Shown here: positions 9,076-18,503 of the stretch, in pieces
Numbering within the stretch: position 1 is the stretch's first letter
How the letters are laid out: every line of letters starts with the position of its first letter
Source of the DNA: Virgibacillus ihumii
GTDB taxonomy: Bacteria; Bacillota; Bacilli; Bacillales; Amphibacillaceae
NCBI RefSeq assembly: GCF_902726655.1
Contig: NZ_CACVAN010000001.1
Coordinates: 1,922,001 to 1,986,000 of the forward strand
Length of the DNA stretch: 64,000 bases
Direction: 5' to 3'
Notes under the pieces: model-generated
Databases searched by the model: none
What the model was told of the DNA's origin: nothing
The model's input: only the letters and a program-made list of their open reading frames with translations
Made by a program: the position numbers and the translations under genes

Positions 9076-9972
9076 CTATTTCCCTTTTGGATTGAGCATA
9101 TCTTGTAAACCATCACCAAAGAGATTAATCGACATTACTGCCAAAAAGATAAATAGTCCTGGAAAGAAAACAAGCCATGGCGCTTCATTCAAATATCCTT
9201 GTCCCTCTGCCAGCATAGCCCCCCAGCTTGGTGTTGGCGGTTGCGTTCCTAATCCCAGGAAACTGAGTGAAGCCTCTGCTATAATCGCTCCCGCAATATT
9301 TAAAGTAGCAAGTACAATAATCGGCCCCAATGAATTTGGCAAAATATGAAATAACATAATTCGCCAATCTTTAATCCCTGAAGATTTAGCAGCCTCGACA
9401 TATTCATGTTCCCGCTTTGCCAAGACTTCTCCTCGCATCAGACGAATATAATTTGGTGTAAAAACCAAACCGATAGCAATCATAGCATTTTCCAGCCCAG
9501 CTCCAAGGATGGCGGCAAGTGTCAGTGCTAACACCAGGGGCGGAAAAGCCAGCATAGCATCCGTAAACCGCATGATTAGTAAATCATCCCAAAGGCCGCG
9601 GTAATACCCCGAAAATAAACCGATGGGCAGCCCAATTGCCAATGCAATTCCAACAGAAATTAACCCTGCCTTTAAGGAAACTTGTGCTCCAAAAATAATT
9701 CTGCTGAAAATATCTCTTCCCAAATTGTCTGTGCCAAACCAATGGGACCCGCTTGGAGACTGCAGCACCTTACTGTAATTTTGCCCGGCAGGATCATACG
9801 GTGCCAGAAATTCGGCAAATACCGCCATAATAATCAATAGAACCATAAACAAACCGCCAGCCACGGATAATTTGTTCTGCCAAAGTCGTCCGGCCATATC
9901 CTGCAATAACTGTATTTTGGGATTTTTATCAGGCAGCACTTGCCTGTTTATTTCTTGTGCCTCTTTCATCAT
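9076..9972 (-). CDS. Peptide ABC transporter permease (DppC/OppC type)
   Basis: 298 residues with an N-terminal oligopeptide-permease leader segment, six membrane helices and the ABC-contact loop (EHEYVEAAKSSGIKDWRIMLFHILPN, in two parts EAAKSSG and HILPN). FGTDNLGRDIFSRIIFGA is typical of DppC. The start overlaps the stop of the DppB-type gene by ATGA; a second ATG follows at 9969. It forms the membrane channel with the preceding permease. Confidence 0.92.
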   Translation of the reverse strand: MMKEAQEINRQVLPDKNPKIQLLQDMAGRLWQNKLSVAGGLFMVLLIIMAVFAEFLAPYDPAGQNYSKVLQSPSGSHWFGTDNLGRDIFSRIIFGAQVSLKAGLISVGIALAIGLPIGLFSGYYRGLWDDLLIMRFTDAMLAFPPLVLALTLAAILGAGLENAMIAIGLVFTPNYIRLMRGEVLAKREHEYVEAAKSSGIKDWRIMLFHILPNSLGPIIVLATLNIAGAIIAEASLSFLGLGTQPPTPSWGAMLAEGQGYLNEAPWLVFFPGLFIFLAVMSINLFGDGLQDMLNPKGK

Positions 9973-10925
9973 TTAGTCCCCCCAGTTAATTTGATTCTAG
10001 GGTCAAGTATTGAATACAAAATATCAATGAGAAAATTGATGATTACAACAGAAAACGCCATGAACAATACAACACCCTGTACAACCGGATAATCCCTGGT
10101 TAAAATCGAATCCAAAATAAGGCGGCCTAAACCGGGGACAGCAAAAATAGTTTCAACAATTACTGTACCTCCGAACAAGGTAGTTAATTGCAATCCGCTG
10201 ACAGTTATCACAGGAATCAAAGCGTTTTTCAGTGCGTGACCAAACACAACCGATTTCTCCATTAACCCCTTTGAATAGCCTGTCCGAATATAATCTGACT
10301 CCATTACCTCTAGGAGACTTGATCGTACCATTCGCATCAATTCTGCCGCCATTCTTGTTCCTAACGTAATTGCGGGCAGCAGCATAAGCATTAAACTTCT
10401 CCAGAAATTTTCACTTAAAGGCACATATCCCGACGGAGGAAACCATCCCAACATAATTGCAAATACGTAAATAAGAAGGATACCTAACCAAAATGAAGGA
10501 ACTGACACCCCTGTCAAAGCAAATGTTGTGGTAGTATAATCCAGTGCAGTACCTTTTCTGATTGCACTTATAATACCTATCGGCAATGCAATAACTAACG
10601 CAATGATGAAAGCAAAAGCAGTCAGCTCAAGCGTAACGGGAATTTTATTCAGTAAAATTTCCATTACTGGTGAATTGTCCTGAATGGAATACCCAAGATC
10701 TCCTTGGAGGACACCAGCTACCCAGTCAAAATACCGTACATATAATGGATCATTTAACCCCATCTCTTCGCGTAATGCCTCTAACGATTCCGGTGTAGCT
10801 TCAACTCCCAGCATTAACATTGCCGGGTCACCAGGCAAAATATTTACTAAGCTAAACACGATAATACTGACCAAAAATAAAACGATTACCATTAAACTTA
10901 ACCTTCTAAGCAAGAAGAATAACAA
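9969..10925 (-). CDS. Peptide ABC transporter permease (DppB/OppB type)
   Basis: 318 residues, six membrane helices, NILPGDPA near residue 28-35 and the ABC-contact loop YIRTGYSKGL. The start codon is TTG at 10925, with GGAGGG seven bases upstream; no ATG fits. It follows the binding-protein gene by 74 bp and is translationally coupled to the DppC-type gene downstream. Part of the operon dppA-B-C-D-F, ggt, CHR pair. Confidence 0.92.
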   Translation of the reverse strand: MLFFLLRRLSLMVIVLFLVSIIVFSLVNILPGDPAMLMLGVEATPESLEALREEMGLNDPLYVRYFDWVAGVLQGDLGYSIQDNSPVMEILLNKIPVTLELTAFAFIIALVIALPIGIISAIRKGTALDYTTTTFALTGVSVPSFWLGILLIYVFAIMLGWFPPSGYVPLSENFWRSLMLMLLPAITLGTRMAAELMRMVRSSLLEVMESDYIRTGYSKGLMEKSVVFGHALKNALIPVITVSGLQLTTLFGGTVIVETIFAVPGLGRLILDSILTRDYPVVQGVVLFMAFSVVIINFLIDILYSILDPRIKLTGGTK

Positions 10926-10999
10926 TAAACTTCCCTCCCCCTCACAGCTGAATTAAATACCAGGGCATCGCTGATACGCGACACCCTGTTTACTTTACT

Positions 11000-12562
11000 T
11001 TATTTAAAACTGATTGATTCTGTACGAATCATTCCATCCGGTACGTGATTGTAACCTTCTACATAATTTTTCATCGGTTTAATATTCTTTTCATGGAATA
11101 TGAATATATATGGGACGTCTTCCCAAAGAATCTGGGAAACCTGTGCATACAACTCCTTACGCTCCTCACGGTCAGAAGTTCTCCGTGCTTCAGTCAATAA
11201 TTGATCAACTTTGGAGTTTGAATAGCTCATTTCATTTAGTGATCCTTCCGATGAGAACCAGGTGAACGTATTCCCATCCGGATCCACACGGCCGCTCCAT
11301 CCTATTCTGAGCGCATCATACTCATGGTTCCGCATTTGTTCAAGCAGTGTTCCGAACTCGACCATTTCAATTTCAACTTTTATACCAATTTGACCCAGCA
11401 TCGACTGCAGCATCTGTCCGATTTGCTTTTCTTCAGGCTTCGGCGTAATCTTCAACGTAAAATTGATATTTTTCAACCCGGATTCTGCAATCAATTTTTT
11501 AGCTTCTTCCACATCAGCCTCGGGAACTTCCATGTCTTCCGGATGTGCCCAGCTTGATGGCGGAAAAGGACTGACAGCTGGTGTAACGCCGTTTTTGTAG
11601 ACAACCTCAGCAATTGCCTTTCGATCAATGGCAATATTTACAGCCTGCCGAACCTTCTTATTACTGAATGGCTCTTTGTCTGTATTCAGCATCAGACCCT
11701 GAAAGCCAAGCCCATCTTTGACAGATACTTTAAGGTTGGAAGCATTTTTGACTTTATCCAGATCCTTGAAGGGAATCTGATTAACGATATCAAGACTTCC
11801 GGAAATCAGGTTCGTTACACGAGTGTTTCCATCAGGATAAGGTCTGTACACAACATTTTTAACAGCCGGTTTTTCCCTCCAATAATCTCCAAATTGAGTT
11901 AATTTAATATGATCCTGCTGTACACGTTCAGCAAATTTATATGGTCCGGTTCCAACAGGATTATTGGAGAAGTCTTTTCCTTTTTCTTTAACCGCGGATG
12001 GTGAGACCATCATACCGGCTCGGTCGGTCAGGACTGATAAGAATGGAGAATACGGCTTTTTTAATTTTATCTTTACGGTATACTCATCAACTGCAATAAC
12101 ATCCGTAACCAGATTGATTTCCGACTTTCGGGGCGATGCAAGGTCCGGGTTCAACATACGATCAAAGTTAAATTTAACAGCTTTGGCATTAAACGGTGTC
12201 CCATCATGAAATACAACACCTTCCTGTAATTGAAACGTATACGTTTTACCGTCTTCTGAAATTTTCCATTCCTTCGCCAGCTCCGGCACAATCTCCAAAT
12301 CTTCATTCAAATCAACAAGTGTATTATAAAGACTTTGAAACACTTGCCTGTCAACAGCAGCAGATGAACGGTGCGGATCAAGCTGCGGTGGATCATCATC
12401 CAGGCCAATAATCAACGTATCCTTATCTTCTTTTGTCGTTACCGGCTCTTTCCCATCAGCATTATTTCCAGATTCACTGTTACTTGGGCTGCATCCAGCT
12501 AGTACAATTATTAGGACAAGAATATAAAAAAATGAATGTTGCCATACTTTCTTCAAGTTCAA
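11000..12562 (-). CDS. Peptide ABC transporter substrate-binding lipoprotein (DppA/OppA type, SBP_bac_5)
   Basis: 520 residues. Signal peptide with lipobox LAGC and lipidated Cys24, then a Ser/Asn-rich linker and an SBP_bac_5 domain (LIIGLDDDPPQLDPHRSS, KGKDFSNNPVGTGPYKF). It catches the substrate outside the membrane and delivers it to the permeases. The start is TTG 12562 behind AGGAGGT. First gene of the operon, with a good sigma-A promoter at 12667-12695 and a divergent Lrp/AsnC regulator upstream. Given the downstream gamma-glutamyltranspeptidase, a gamma-glutamyl peptide is a reasonable guess for the ligand. Confidence 0.9.
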   Translation of the reverse strand: MNLKKVWQHSFFYILVLIIVLAGCSPSNSESGNNADGKEPVTTKEDKDTLIIGLDDDPPQLDPHRSSAAVDRQVFQSLYNTLVDLNEDLEIVPELAKEWKISEDGKTYTFQLQEGVVFHDGTPFNAKAVKFNFDRMLNPDLASPRKSEINLVTDVIAVDEYTVKIKLKKPYSPFLSVLTDRAGMMVSPSAVKEKGKDFSNNPVGTGPYKFAERVQQDHIKLTQFGDYWREKPAVKNVVYRPYPDGNTRVTNLISGSLDIVNQIPFKDLDKVKNASNLKVSVKDGLGFQGLMLNTDKEPFSNKKVRQAVNIAIDRKAIAEVVYKNGVTPAVSPFPPSSWAHPEDMEVPEADVEEAKKLIAESGLKNINFTLKITPKPEEKQIGQMLQSMLGQIGIKVEIEMVEFGTLLEQMRNHEYDALRIGWSGRVDPDGNTFTWFSSEGSLNEMSYSNSKVDQLLTEARRTSDREERKELYAQVSQILWEDVPYIFIFHEKNIKPMKNYVEGYNHVPDGMIRTESISFK

Positions 12563-12666
12563 TCTACCTCCTCACATATTTTTGAATGCCTATAAACACC
12601 CATCAATCCAAGTTAATCCAGATACCCTCCTTTTAAATTTTCAAATAATTGTTTAAGTTAGCAATT

Positions 12667-12695
12667 ATAATATAATATTAAGTAGGGACTGTCAA
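12667..12695 (-). promoter_or_regulatory. Sigma-A promoter of the peptide/ggt/CHR operon
   Basis: On the minus strand TTGACA (12690-12695), a 17-bp spacer and TATTAT (12667-12672). It matches the vegetative consensus at 11 of 12 positions and lies about 105 bp upstream of the dppA-type start. Confidence 0.75.
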
Positions 12696-12761
12696 TAGTT
12701 TTCTTACAAAAAGTATGATAGATTAGAAAAAACAGTTACATTTTAATCCAGAAAAGGTAAT

Positions 12762-12784
12762 TTTACTTTATTATTGAAAGTAAA
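12762..12784. promoter_or_regulatory. Dyad, candidate operator for the divergent Lrp/AsnC regulator
   Basis: Perfect inverted repeat TTTACTTT (12762-12769) and AAAGTAAA (12777-12784) around a 7-bp AT-rich centre. It lies in the divergent region between the regulator gene (67 bp downstream) and the operon promoter. Lrp/AsnC proteins usually bind AT-rich dyads next to their own gene, so this is the best candidate site. Binding is not shown. Confidence 0.5.
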
Positions 12785-12850
12785 TCTGATTTTAGGCTTT
12801 TAGTTTCAAAATAGTTAATATATACTAGACCTTAGATAAGGAGAGTTGAG

Positions 12851-13300
12851 ATGGGTTACGATAATACAGATAAAAAAATTATAGAAGAGTTAGTTGAAGA
12901 CGGCAGAATTTCCTACGTGGAACTTGCCGAAAAAGTAGGATTATCCCGGGTTGCCGTTAAGGATCGAATTAAAAGCCTTATGGACAAGGGAATAATTGAA
13001 AAATTTACTGTAGCCATTAATTCGGAAAAGATTGGAAAGAAGGTATCCGCTTTTTTTGAAGTGGACGTGGAACCGAAACAATTGCAGGAAGTGGCACAAA
13101 ACCTCGCGGACAACCCGCAAGTTGCAAGCATTTATCAAATGACTGGACCCAGCACGCTTCATATGCATGTTCTCGTAGAAGATTTTAAAAAGCTGGAAAT
13201 CTTTATAAATAATGAGCTTTATTCTGTGCAGGGCATTACAAGGGTGGAAAGTTCTGTTCTTTTAAAACGGTTTAAGAGTAGGACTGGGTATAAGTTGTAG
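12851..13300 (+). CDS. Lrp/AsnC family transcriptional regulator (YwrC-like)
   Basis: 149 residues: N-terminal winged HTH (ISYVELAEKVGLSRVAVKDR at 20-39) and C-terminal RAM ligand-binding domain. AAGGAGAG precedes ATG 12851. It is divergent from the peptide/ggt/CHR operon. In B. subtilis the Lrp-type ywrC gene sits with ywrA, ywrB and ywrD and controls the chromate transporters; the same four gene families occur here, so it very likely regulates the divergent operon, perhaps in response to an amino acid. Ends at a strong terminator. Confidence 0.85.
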   Translation: MGYDNTDKKIIEELVEDGRISYVELAEKVGLSRVAVKDRIKSLMDKGIIEKFTVAINSEKIGKKVSAFFEVDVEPKQLQEVAQNLADNPQVASIYQMTGPSTLHMHVLVEDFKKLEIFINNELYSVQGITRVESSVLLKRFKSRTGYKL

Positions 13301-13410
13301 GAGGAAGAGAGACGAAAAATAAAACTTGTACCATGGGTTTGTTTCTATTTCTTTTGCACTATCTCGAGTTATACTTCATCTTCAACGTAGATTGACTAAA
13401 CCAATAATTC

Positions 13411-13445
13411 ACCTCACCAGTCTGTCAATTCTGGTGAGGTTTCTT
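13411..13445 (+). terminator. Terminator of the Lrp/AsnC gene
   Basis: Perfect 10-bp stem ACCTCACCAG / CTGGTGAGGT (13411-13420, 13431-13440) with a 10-base loop followed by TTCTTTCT. Confidence 0.75.
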
Positions 13446-13575
13446 TCTGATCATTATCATTACAACGAGTAAAGCTCTATTTTTCATGGTCCATCATCGT
13501 TACTGCCAATATTGCTGCTGAGCGTATACTGACTTCATGCCCCACAGCTATTACAAAAGTGCAAGGGACCACTCC

Positions 13576-13613
13576 TCAAAAAAGCACATGCCTCTTGTCC
13601 AGCTTATGTGCTT
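13576..13613 (-). terminator. Terminator of the sialic-acid operon
   Basis: On the minus strand the arms AAGCACAT (13606-13613) and ATGTGCTT (13582-13589) pair and are followed directly by a run of T. The first arm overlaps the stop codon of the RpiR-type gene. The rest of 13301-13603 holds only this and the terminator at 13411; I see no gene there. Confidence 0.7.
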
Positions 13614-14437
13614 GATTTCAGAATTTCCGTCGTTTTTATTTTCTTTTCCACTGCAGAGTCTGCTGAGAGACGTGCAAATTCGGTATAAATCAAATCAATT
13701 ACAAACAGCTGTGCAATTTTTGTTGAAATAGCACCAGTTTGAAAAAGACTTTCAGCGGATGAATAATGAATAGCAAAATCCGCATTGCGCGATACCTCAG
13801 AGTCTTTATTACCTGTCACACAAATCGTTGTTGCATTATTACGCTTTGCAACTTCAAACATATTGATAATTTCCTTCGTATTTCCTGAATGCGATATCCC
13901 AAACACAAAATCCTCTTCGTTCATAATAGACGCCATCATTAACATGGTGTGTTCATCCATATAGATATCAGAATGCAATCCGATTCGCATAAATTTATAC
14001 TTCGTCTCCTGGGCAGTCATGCCAGAGTGACCGATACCGGCAAAATGAACCCGTTTTGCGTTTTTCATGGAAAGTGCTGCTTGTTGAATAGCATTATAAT
14101 CCAAATTGCTCATCGTTGCATCCAAGGCTTCCATATTTACATTATAAAATTTACTTGCGATCATCTCGATCGTATCGTCTTGTTCAATTGGCCCGCTAAA
14201 CACATTTTTACGATTTTGAGCTGATTGTTCGTGTGCTAATGCCACTTTAAATTCAGAATAACCTTTATACCCCAGTTTTTTACAGAATCGTACGATGGTT
14301 GCATTGCCTATACCAGAACGATCCGATAATTCCATTATCGAATCATACATCACTTCGTCATAATGATCCTCGATATAACGCACCAGGACTTTTTCAGATT
14401 TTGTTAATTTCAAATCTTTTTCAATCATAGATTTCAT
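13604..14437 (-). CDS. RpiR/MurR family transcriptional regulator (likely sialic-acid responsive)
   Basis: 277 residues: N-terminal HTH_6 domain (MELSDRSGIGNATIVRFCKK) and C-terminal SIS sugar-phosphate-binding domain (GIGHSGMTAQETKYKF, FGISHSGNTKEI). Start set at ATG 14437 (MKSMIEK), with GGGAG 8 bases upstream; longer starts at 14470 and 14452 lack a site. Last gene of the nan operon and probably its repressor, sensing a sugar phosphate such as ManNAc-6-P. A double AAGTA-type operator overlaps the operon promoter. Confidence 0.88.
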   Translation of the reverse strand: MKSMIEKDLKLTKSEKVLVRYIEDHYDEVMYDSIMELSDRSGIGNATIVRFCKKLGYKGYSEFKVALAHEQSAQNRKNVFSGPIEQDDTIEMIASKFYNVNMEALDATMSNLDYNAIQQAALSMKNAKRVHFAGIGHSGMTAQETKYKFMRIGLHSDIYMDEHTMLMMASIMNEEDFVFGISHSGNTKEIINMFEVAKRNNATTICVTGNKDSEVSRNADFAIHYSSAESLFQTGAISTKIAQLFVIDLIYTEFARLSADSAVEKKIKTTEILKSST

Positions 14438-15341
14438 TGCCATCACTCCCATTAGGTAACCGTTCAACAAATGGATAAACGGCCCCGATCATACCAGCGG
14501 CGTTACCACATTCGGCAGTTCGGATTGTGACTCCATCAACAAACACATCAGGTAAATAAATTCGGAGAGCTTTTTGCAGCCGTTCAATGAAGAATTTCTT
14601 CTGTTCGGAAATTGCCCCGCCAATAATAATCAGTCCCGGATCAAGAATACAAATAATGCTGGCAACTCCTTTTGCTGCTTCATTCATCCATTCTTCCACA
14701 AGCGACAGACAATACTCATCACCTTCCTTTGCATGTTTAAAAATAAGTTTACCATTCAGCGCTCTATTTTCCGACCCATGGACAGATTTGTTACTTAAAA
14801 CAGATACAGCAGCCTTTTGTTCATAATTTAAATCCTCTGCAAACTGTTTACCCGTATAGCCAATTTCACCCGTTCGAAAATTGCTTCCTCTGTACAATCT
14901 CTTATTCATGACAAAAGCCCCGCCGATTCCTGTTCCTAACGTCATACAATAAAATGTTTCACTGTCATTTCCCGCACCAGTCCAGGATTCCCCTAGCGCC
15001 GCTGCATTCACGTCATTTTCAACAATCACGTCCTTTTGAAACTTTTTTTCAAGGCGGGACTTCCAATTAACCCCTACATACCCGGGCATTGTTTCGCCTG
15101 AATGAATAATTTCTCCGGTATCCGTATTAACAACCCCCGTTGTACTGATACCAATACCGGTAACTGGGTAACTTTTATTCAAAAGCAACTGAACAACCTG
15201 CTCAACATTTCCATACAAATGGCCAATCCCATACTCAATTTCAGTTGGAATGCTCGATTGATACTTCATTGCCCCGTATTCATTAACAATTCCATACTTT
15301 ATATTCGTTCCACCGATATCAAGCGCAATAAAATAACGCAT
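14421..15341 (-). CDS. nanK: ROK family sugar kinase, probable N-acetylmannosamine kinase
   Basis: About 306 residues, ROK fold: DIGGTNIKYGIV near the N-terminus, GTGIGGA phosphate motif, ENDVNAAALGE. The usual zinc-linked ExGH motif reads GEIGY and no CxCxxC cysteine cluster is evident, so it lacks the canonical ROK zinc site. Position between the sugar permease and regulator genes, with nanA and nanE in the same operon, points to ManNAc phosphorylation. GAGG favours the second of two adjacent ATGs (15341 over 15344). It overlaps the regulator gene. Confidence 0.8.
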   Translation of the reverse strand: MRYFIALDIGGTNIKYGIVNEYGAMKYQSSIPTEIEYGIGHLYGNVEQVVQLLLNKSYPVTGIGISTTGVVNTDTGEIIHSGETMPGYVGVNWKSRLEKKFQKDVIVENDVNAAALGESWTGAGNDSETFYCMTLGTGIGGAFVMNKRLYRGSNFRTGEIGYTGKQFAEDLNYEQKAAVSVLSNKSVHGSENRALNGKLIFKHAKEGDEYCLSLVEEWMNEAAKGVASIICILDPGLIIIGGAISEQKKFFIERLQKALRIYLPDVFVDGVTIRTAECGNAAGMIGAVYPFVERLPNGSDGNEIYD

Positions 15342-15367
15342 CATTCGACCTCTTTCTTATTTAACAT

Positions 15368-16195
15368 TTATCCTTTTACAGACCCGAGTGCTACACCTTT
15401 AATAAAGCTTCGTTGCAGTAACAGAAAAAAGATGATTAACGGAACTGCAGCAATCGATGCACCAGCCATCAAAAAGGAATAATTCAAAGTAGCACCGCTT
15501 GGATCCTGATTTGCCATTAAAGTCAATCCTAAGGGAAATGTTAATTTATCATGGCTGCTTAACACAACCAACTGCCAGGCATAGTTATTCCACGTATACA
15601 TAAATGCAAAAATCGCTAACGCTCCCAGGGCAGGTCTAAGCATCGGTATCACGACGGAAAAGAATATCCGCAATTCACTTGCCCCATCGATTCGCGCTGC
15701 GTTCAGCAACTCATCTGGAATGGTTCTAGCAAATTGACGAACGAGGAATACGCCAAATGGAAAAGCAACCGTTGGCAAGATAACACCCCATGCAGAGTCA
15801 ATCAACCCAATGTTGCTGGTCAACTCATATAATGTAACTAAAATGGTTTCATGCGGTAGCATCATCGTTGCAATGACCAAAATAAAAATGAATGTATCAC
15901 CAGGAAATTTTATTTTAGCCAATGCATATCCAGCAGTTGCAGAAAGGATTAAGATCAATGCTACAGACACTATTCCAATCAACAAACTGTTCCATAACCA
16001 CATCAGAATCGGATAATGTTCGAATATCGCGATAAAATTTCCAAAATACCAGTCAGTAGGAATCCAATCCGGGGGCATCGAGTAAAGAGATTCTTCGGTT
16101 TTAAAGGCACCGGTTATCATCCAGTATAGTGGAAAAATAAAAATAATCGATGCCAGACCCAAAATGACATAACGTAACAACACATTAAATTTCAT
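15368..16195 (-). CDS. Carbohydrate ABC transporter permease (MalG-like, CUT1)
   Basis: 275 residues, six membrane helices, EAA loop LLNAARIDGASELRIFFSVV. Inner-membrane half of a CUT1 sugar importer, here almost certainly for sialic acid or N-acetylmannosamine given nanA/nanE in the operon. The ATPase subunit is absent from the operon; CUT1 systems commonly share a general MsmK-type ATPase encoded elsewhere. Confidence 0.88.
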   Translation of the reverse strand: MKFNVLLRYVILGLASIIFIFPLYWMITGAFKTEESLYSMPPDWIPTDWYFGNFIAIFEHYPILMWLWNSLLIGIVSVALILILSATAGYALAKIKFPGDTFIFILVIATMMLPHETILVTLYELTSNIGLIDSAWGVILPTVAFPFGVFLVRQFARTIPDELLNAARIDGASELRIFFSVVIPMLRPALGALAIFAFMYTWNNYAWQLVVLSSHDKLTFPLGLTLMANQDPSGATLNYSFLMAGASIAAVPLIIFFLLLQRSFIKGVALGSVKG

Positions 16196-16218
16196 TGTAG
16201 TTTCAACCTCATTCCGTA

Positions 16219-17085
16219 CTAATCTAATTTGGATTTCAACAGCCTAAATTCAATCAGGGCAACAATGGCAATCAATACGAAAAGTACAACACTTTCAGCC
16301 GCTGCCTGGCCAAAATATGGACCTGTTTCAAACGCCGTATTATAAATCGAGAAGACAAGTGTATCAGTTCCATGGTAAGGCCCACCGTGTGTCATTAAAT
16401 ATATAACCACAAATATCTGGAAAACTGCAATGGTCGATGTAACTACAATCAATAATGTCGTATTAATAACCATTGGAACCGTAATTTTGAAAAAGATCTG
16501 AAGAAAATTTGCTCCGTCAATCTTTGCAGATTCATACAATTCCTCAGGTACATTATCAACCCCTGCCATATACAGAATCAGCGGCTGACCAATCATCCAG
16601 GTAATCACTACATTGGATGTGGACAATAATGCAGTAAATTGAGTTCCAAAGAAATTGATTGGCTCTATACCAAACAGACCCAAAAAGTAATTAATGATAC
16701 CGAAGTTCATGTCGTACATCCATATCCATACAAACACCAATACTATGGACGTTGTAACGACCGGTAAATAAAAAACCAGCCGAAAAAAACTTTTAGAATG
16801 CTTGTGCAGATTCCGGAGCATTGCAGCAAAGACCAATGGAACGATCACTGAAATAGGCACGATGATCACAGCAAAATAAATGGTGTTCTCCAATGCCATC
16901 AGAAAAAACGAATCAGTAAAAAGATTTTTAAAATGGTCAAGTCCAATAAATTCTGTCTTGAAAAGCGTCTTTTCAAACAGGCTCAAATAAAACGTCCTGA
17001 GTAAAGGATAAATTAAAAATATCGATAAAAAACAAATGAAAGGCAATACAAACAAATAGCCCCAAATTCGTCTCCTTTTTTCCAT
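16219..17085 (-). CDS. Carbohydrate ABC transporter permease (MalF-like, CUT1)
   Basis: 288 residues, six membrane helices, EAA loop LYESAKIDGANFLQIFFKIT. Start chosen at ATG 17085 behind GAGGTG; an in-frame GTG lies at 17091. Partner of the MalG-like permease; both follow the binding-protein gene, the normal CUT1 order. Confidence 0.88.
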   Translation of the reverse strand: MEKRRRIWGYLFVLPFICFLSIFLIYPLLRTFYLSLFEKTLFKTEFIGLDHFKNLFTDSFFLMALENTIYFAVIIVPISVIVPLVFAAMLRNLHKHSKSFFRLVFYLPVVTTSIVLVFVWIWMYDMNFGIINYFLGLFGIEPINFFGTQFTALLSTSNVVITWMIGQPLILYMAGVDNVPEELYESAKIDGANFLQIFFKITVPMVINTTLLIVVTSTIAVFQIFVVIYLMTHGGPYHGTDTLVFSIYNTAFETGPYFGQAAAESVVLFVLIAIVALIEFRLLKSKLD

Positions 17086-17157
17086 ACTCACACCTCATAG
17101 TGATTGAATTAAATCTGTGACAATGGAACGAATGCATGTTCCATTGTCACAAGTGCA

Positions 17158-18462
17158 TTATTTTTCCTTTTGCTCTGCAGCCAGTTTATTTCCTTTTTCA
17201 ACAATGGTATCAAGTGCTTCTTGCGGTGTTTTTTCATGAAGATATGCAGCCTGCAGGTTCGGGAAGATTGACATACGCAATTCTGGGAACCAAGGCACAA
17301 ACTTTCCGGTCTGCTCTTTTTCAAGCGAGCCATATAATTCAAGGTACTTATTAAAGGCTTTGAATTTTTCCTTATCCATCGAGTACTCTGATGATTTTCT
17401 GGCAGGTAAATACAGCCATCCCTTTGCCGTTTCCTTAATTGCTTCAGTTGATGTGACAAACTTTACATATTTTTTGGCCCATTTGGTTACTTCAGGATCA
17501 TCATTTTTGAAAATCGCAATTCCCTGTTCACCTGTAACTGGAACCCCCGGTTTAACACCTTCCGCATGCAGCGGTACAATTGGGTATGGTTCAAAATTAG
17601 GATTATCCACATTAAACATTTCACCAGGTGCTGCCCAAAATGCCACCAGCTTACCCTGTTTCCATAATTTAAACCCTGACTCATAATCTGAATTGGCTGG
17701 TCCAGGAGCAACAATTCCCTCATCAACCAACCTCACCATATTCGATAATGCTTTTGCACCTTCTTTGCTGTTGATTAGGTACTCTGAAAAGTCATCATTT
17801 GCCCATTCAGCACCAAAACTCATCAAATAATTCAGATTATTTTGGTTAACCTGCTCATTTTTAGCCCAGAATGCCGTAGCATAAATACCGTCACCGATCA
17901 CCTGTTTACTTGCTTTCTCAAATTCTTTCCATGTCCAATTATGATCGTCCGGCAGCAGGTTCAATTTACCTGCATCCTTGAAAATCTTTTTGTTTACCAC
18001 CAGCACTTGTGGGCCGACAACAGTGGTTACTGCATACAGTTCATCGTTATACATACCATTTTTTAATATGTCCTCTTTCCAGTCTGAACGGTCGCCTAAC
18101 ACTTTTTCTCCAAGCGGCTCAAGCAATCCATTTCTCGCATATTGCATGATTCTTAATGGAGCATTGGTGCCAATAATATTTGGTGGATTATCAGCAGCAA
18201 TTGCGGTATTAACCTTTTTGGTAAAATCAGCACCGCCTACACGCTGGAATTTAATGTCGACGTTTGGATGCTTCTCCTCAAACTTTTTAGCCATCTTCTT
18301 ATCCCATTCACCCATCACCTGATTTTCCTGCGTTACATGCCCGGCACCCCAGTATGTTATCGTAATTTTATCCGAGTCAGCGGAACCACTTGAAGAACAA
18401 CCTGACATAATCAGTACTACTGACATAAAACAAATTACACAATACATGATACGCTTTCTCAC
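17158..18462 (-). CDS. Sugar ABC transporter substrate-binding lipoprotein (SBP_bac_1), sialic-acid operon
   Basis: About 434 residues. Signal peptide with lipobox MSGC, then an SBP_bac_1 fold (TITYWGAGHVTQENQV, ANPPN-type TAIAADNPPNIIGTN, LVAFWAAPGEMF). It presents the sugar to the two permeases downstream. GGAGG lies immediately before a GTG at 18471 and ten bases before GTG 18462; the latter gives a normal signal peptide and is used. Resembles firmicute sialic-acid CUT1 systems in gene context; the ligand is inferred. Confidence 0.85.
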   Translation of the reverse strand: MRKRIMYCVICFMSVVLIMSGCSSSGSADSDKITITYWGAGHVTQENQVMGEWDKKMAKKFEEKHPNVDIKFQRVGGADFTKKVNTAIAADNPPNIIGTNAPLRIMQYARNGLLEPLGEKVLGDRSDWKEDILKNGMYNDELYAVTTVVGPQVLVVNKKIFKDAGKLNLLPDDHNWTWKEFEKASKQVIGDGIYATAFWAKNEQVNQNNLNYLMSFGAEWANDDFSEYLINSKEGAKALSNMVRLVDEGIVAPGPANSDYESGFKLWKQGKLVAFWAAPGEMFNVDNPNFEPYPIVPLHAEGVKPGVPVTGEQGIAIFKNDDPEVTKWAKKYVKFVTSTEAIKETAKGWLYLPARKSSEYSMDKEKFKAFNKYLELYGSLEKEQTGKFVPWFPELRMSIFPNLQAAYLHEKTPQEALDTIVEKGNKLAAEQKEK

Positions 18463-18503
18463 TTGAAACACCCCTCCATTGTAGAATTAAACAATCACTT
18501 ACT

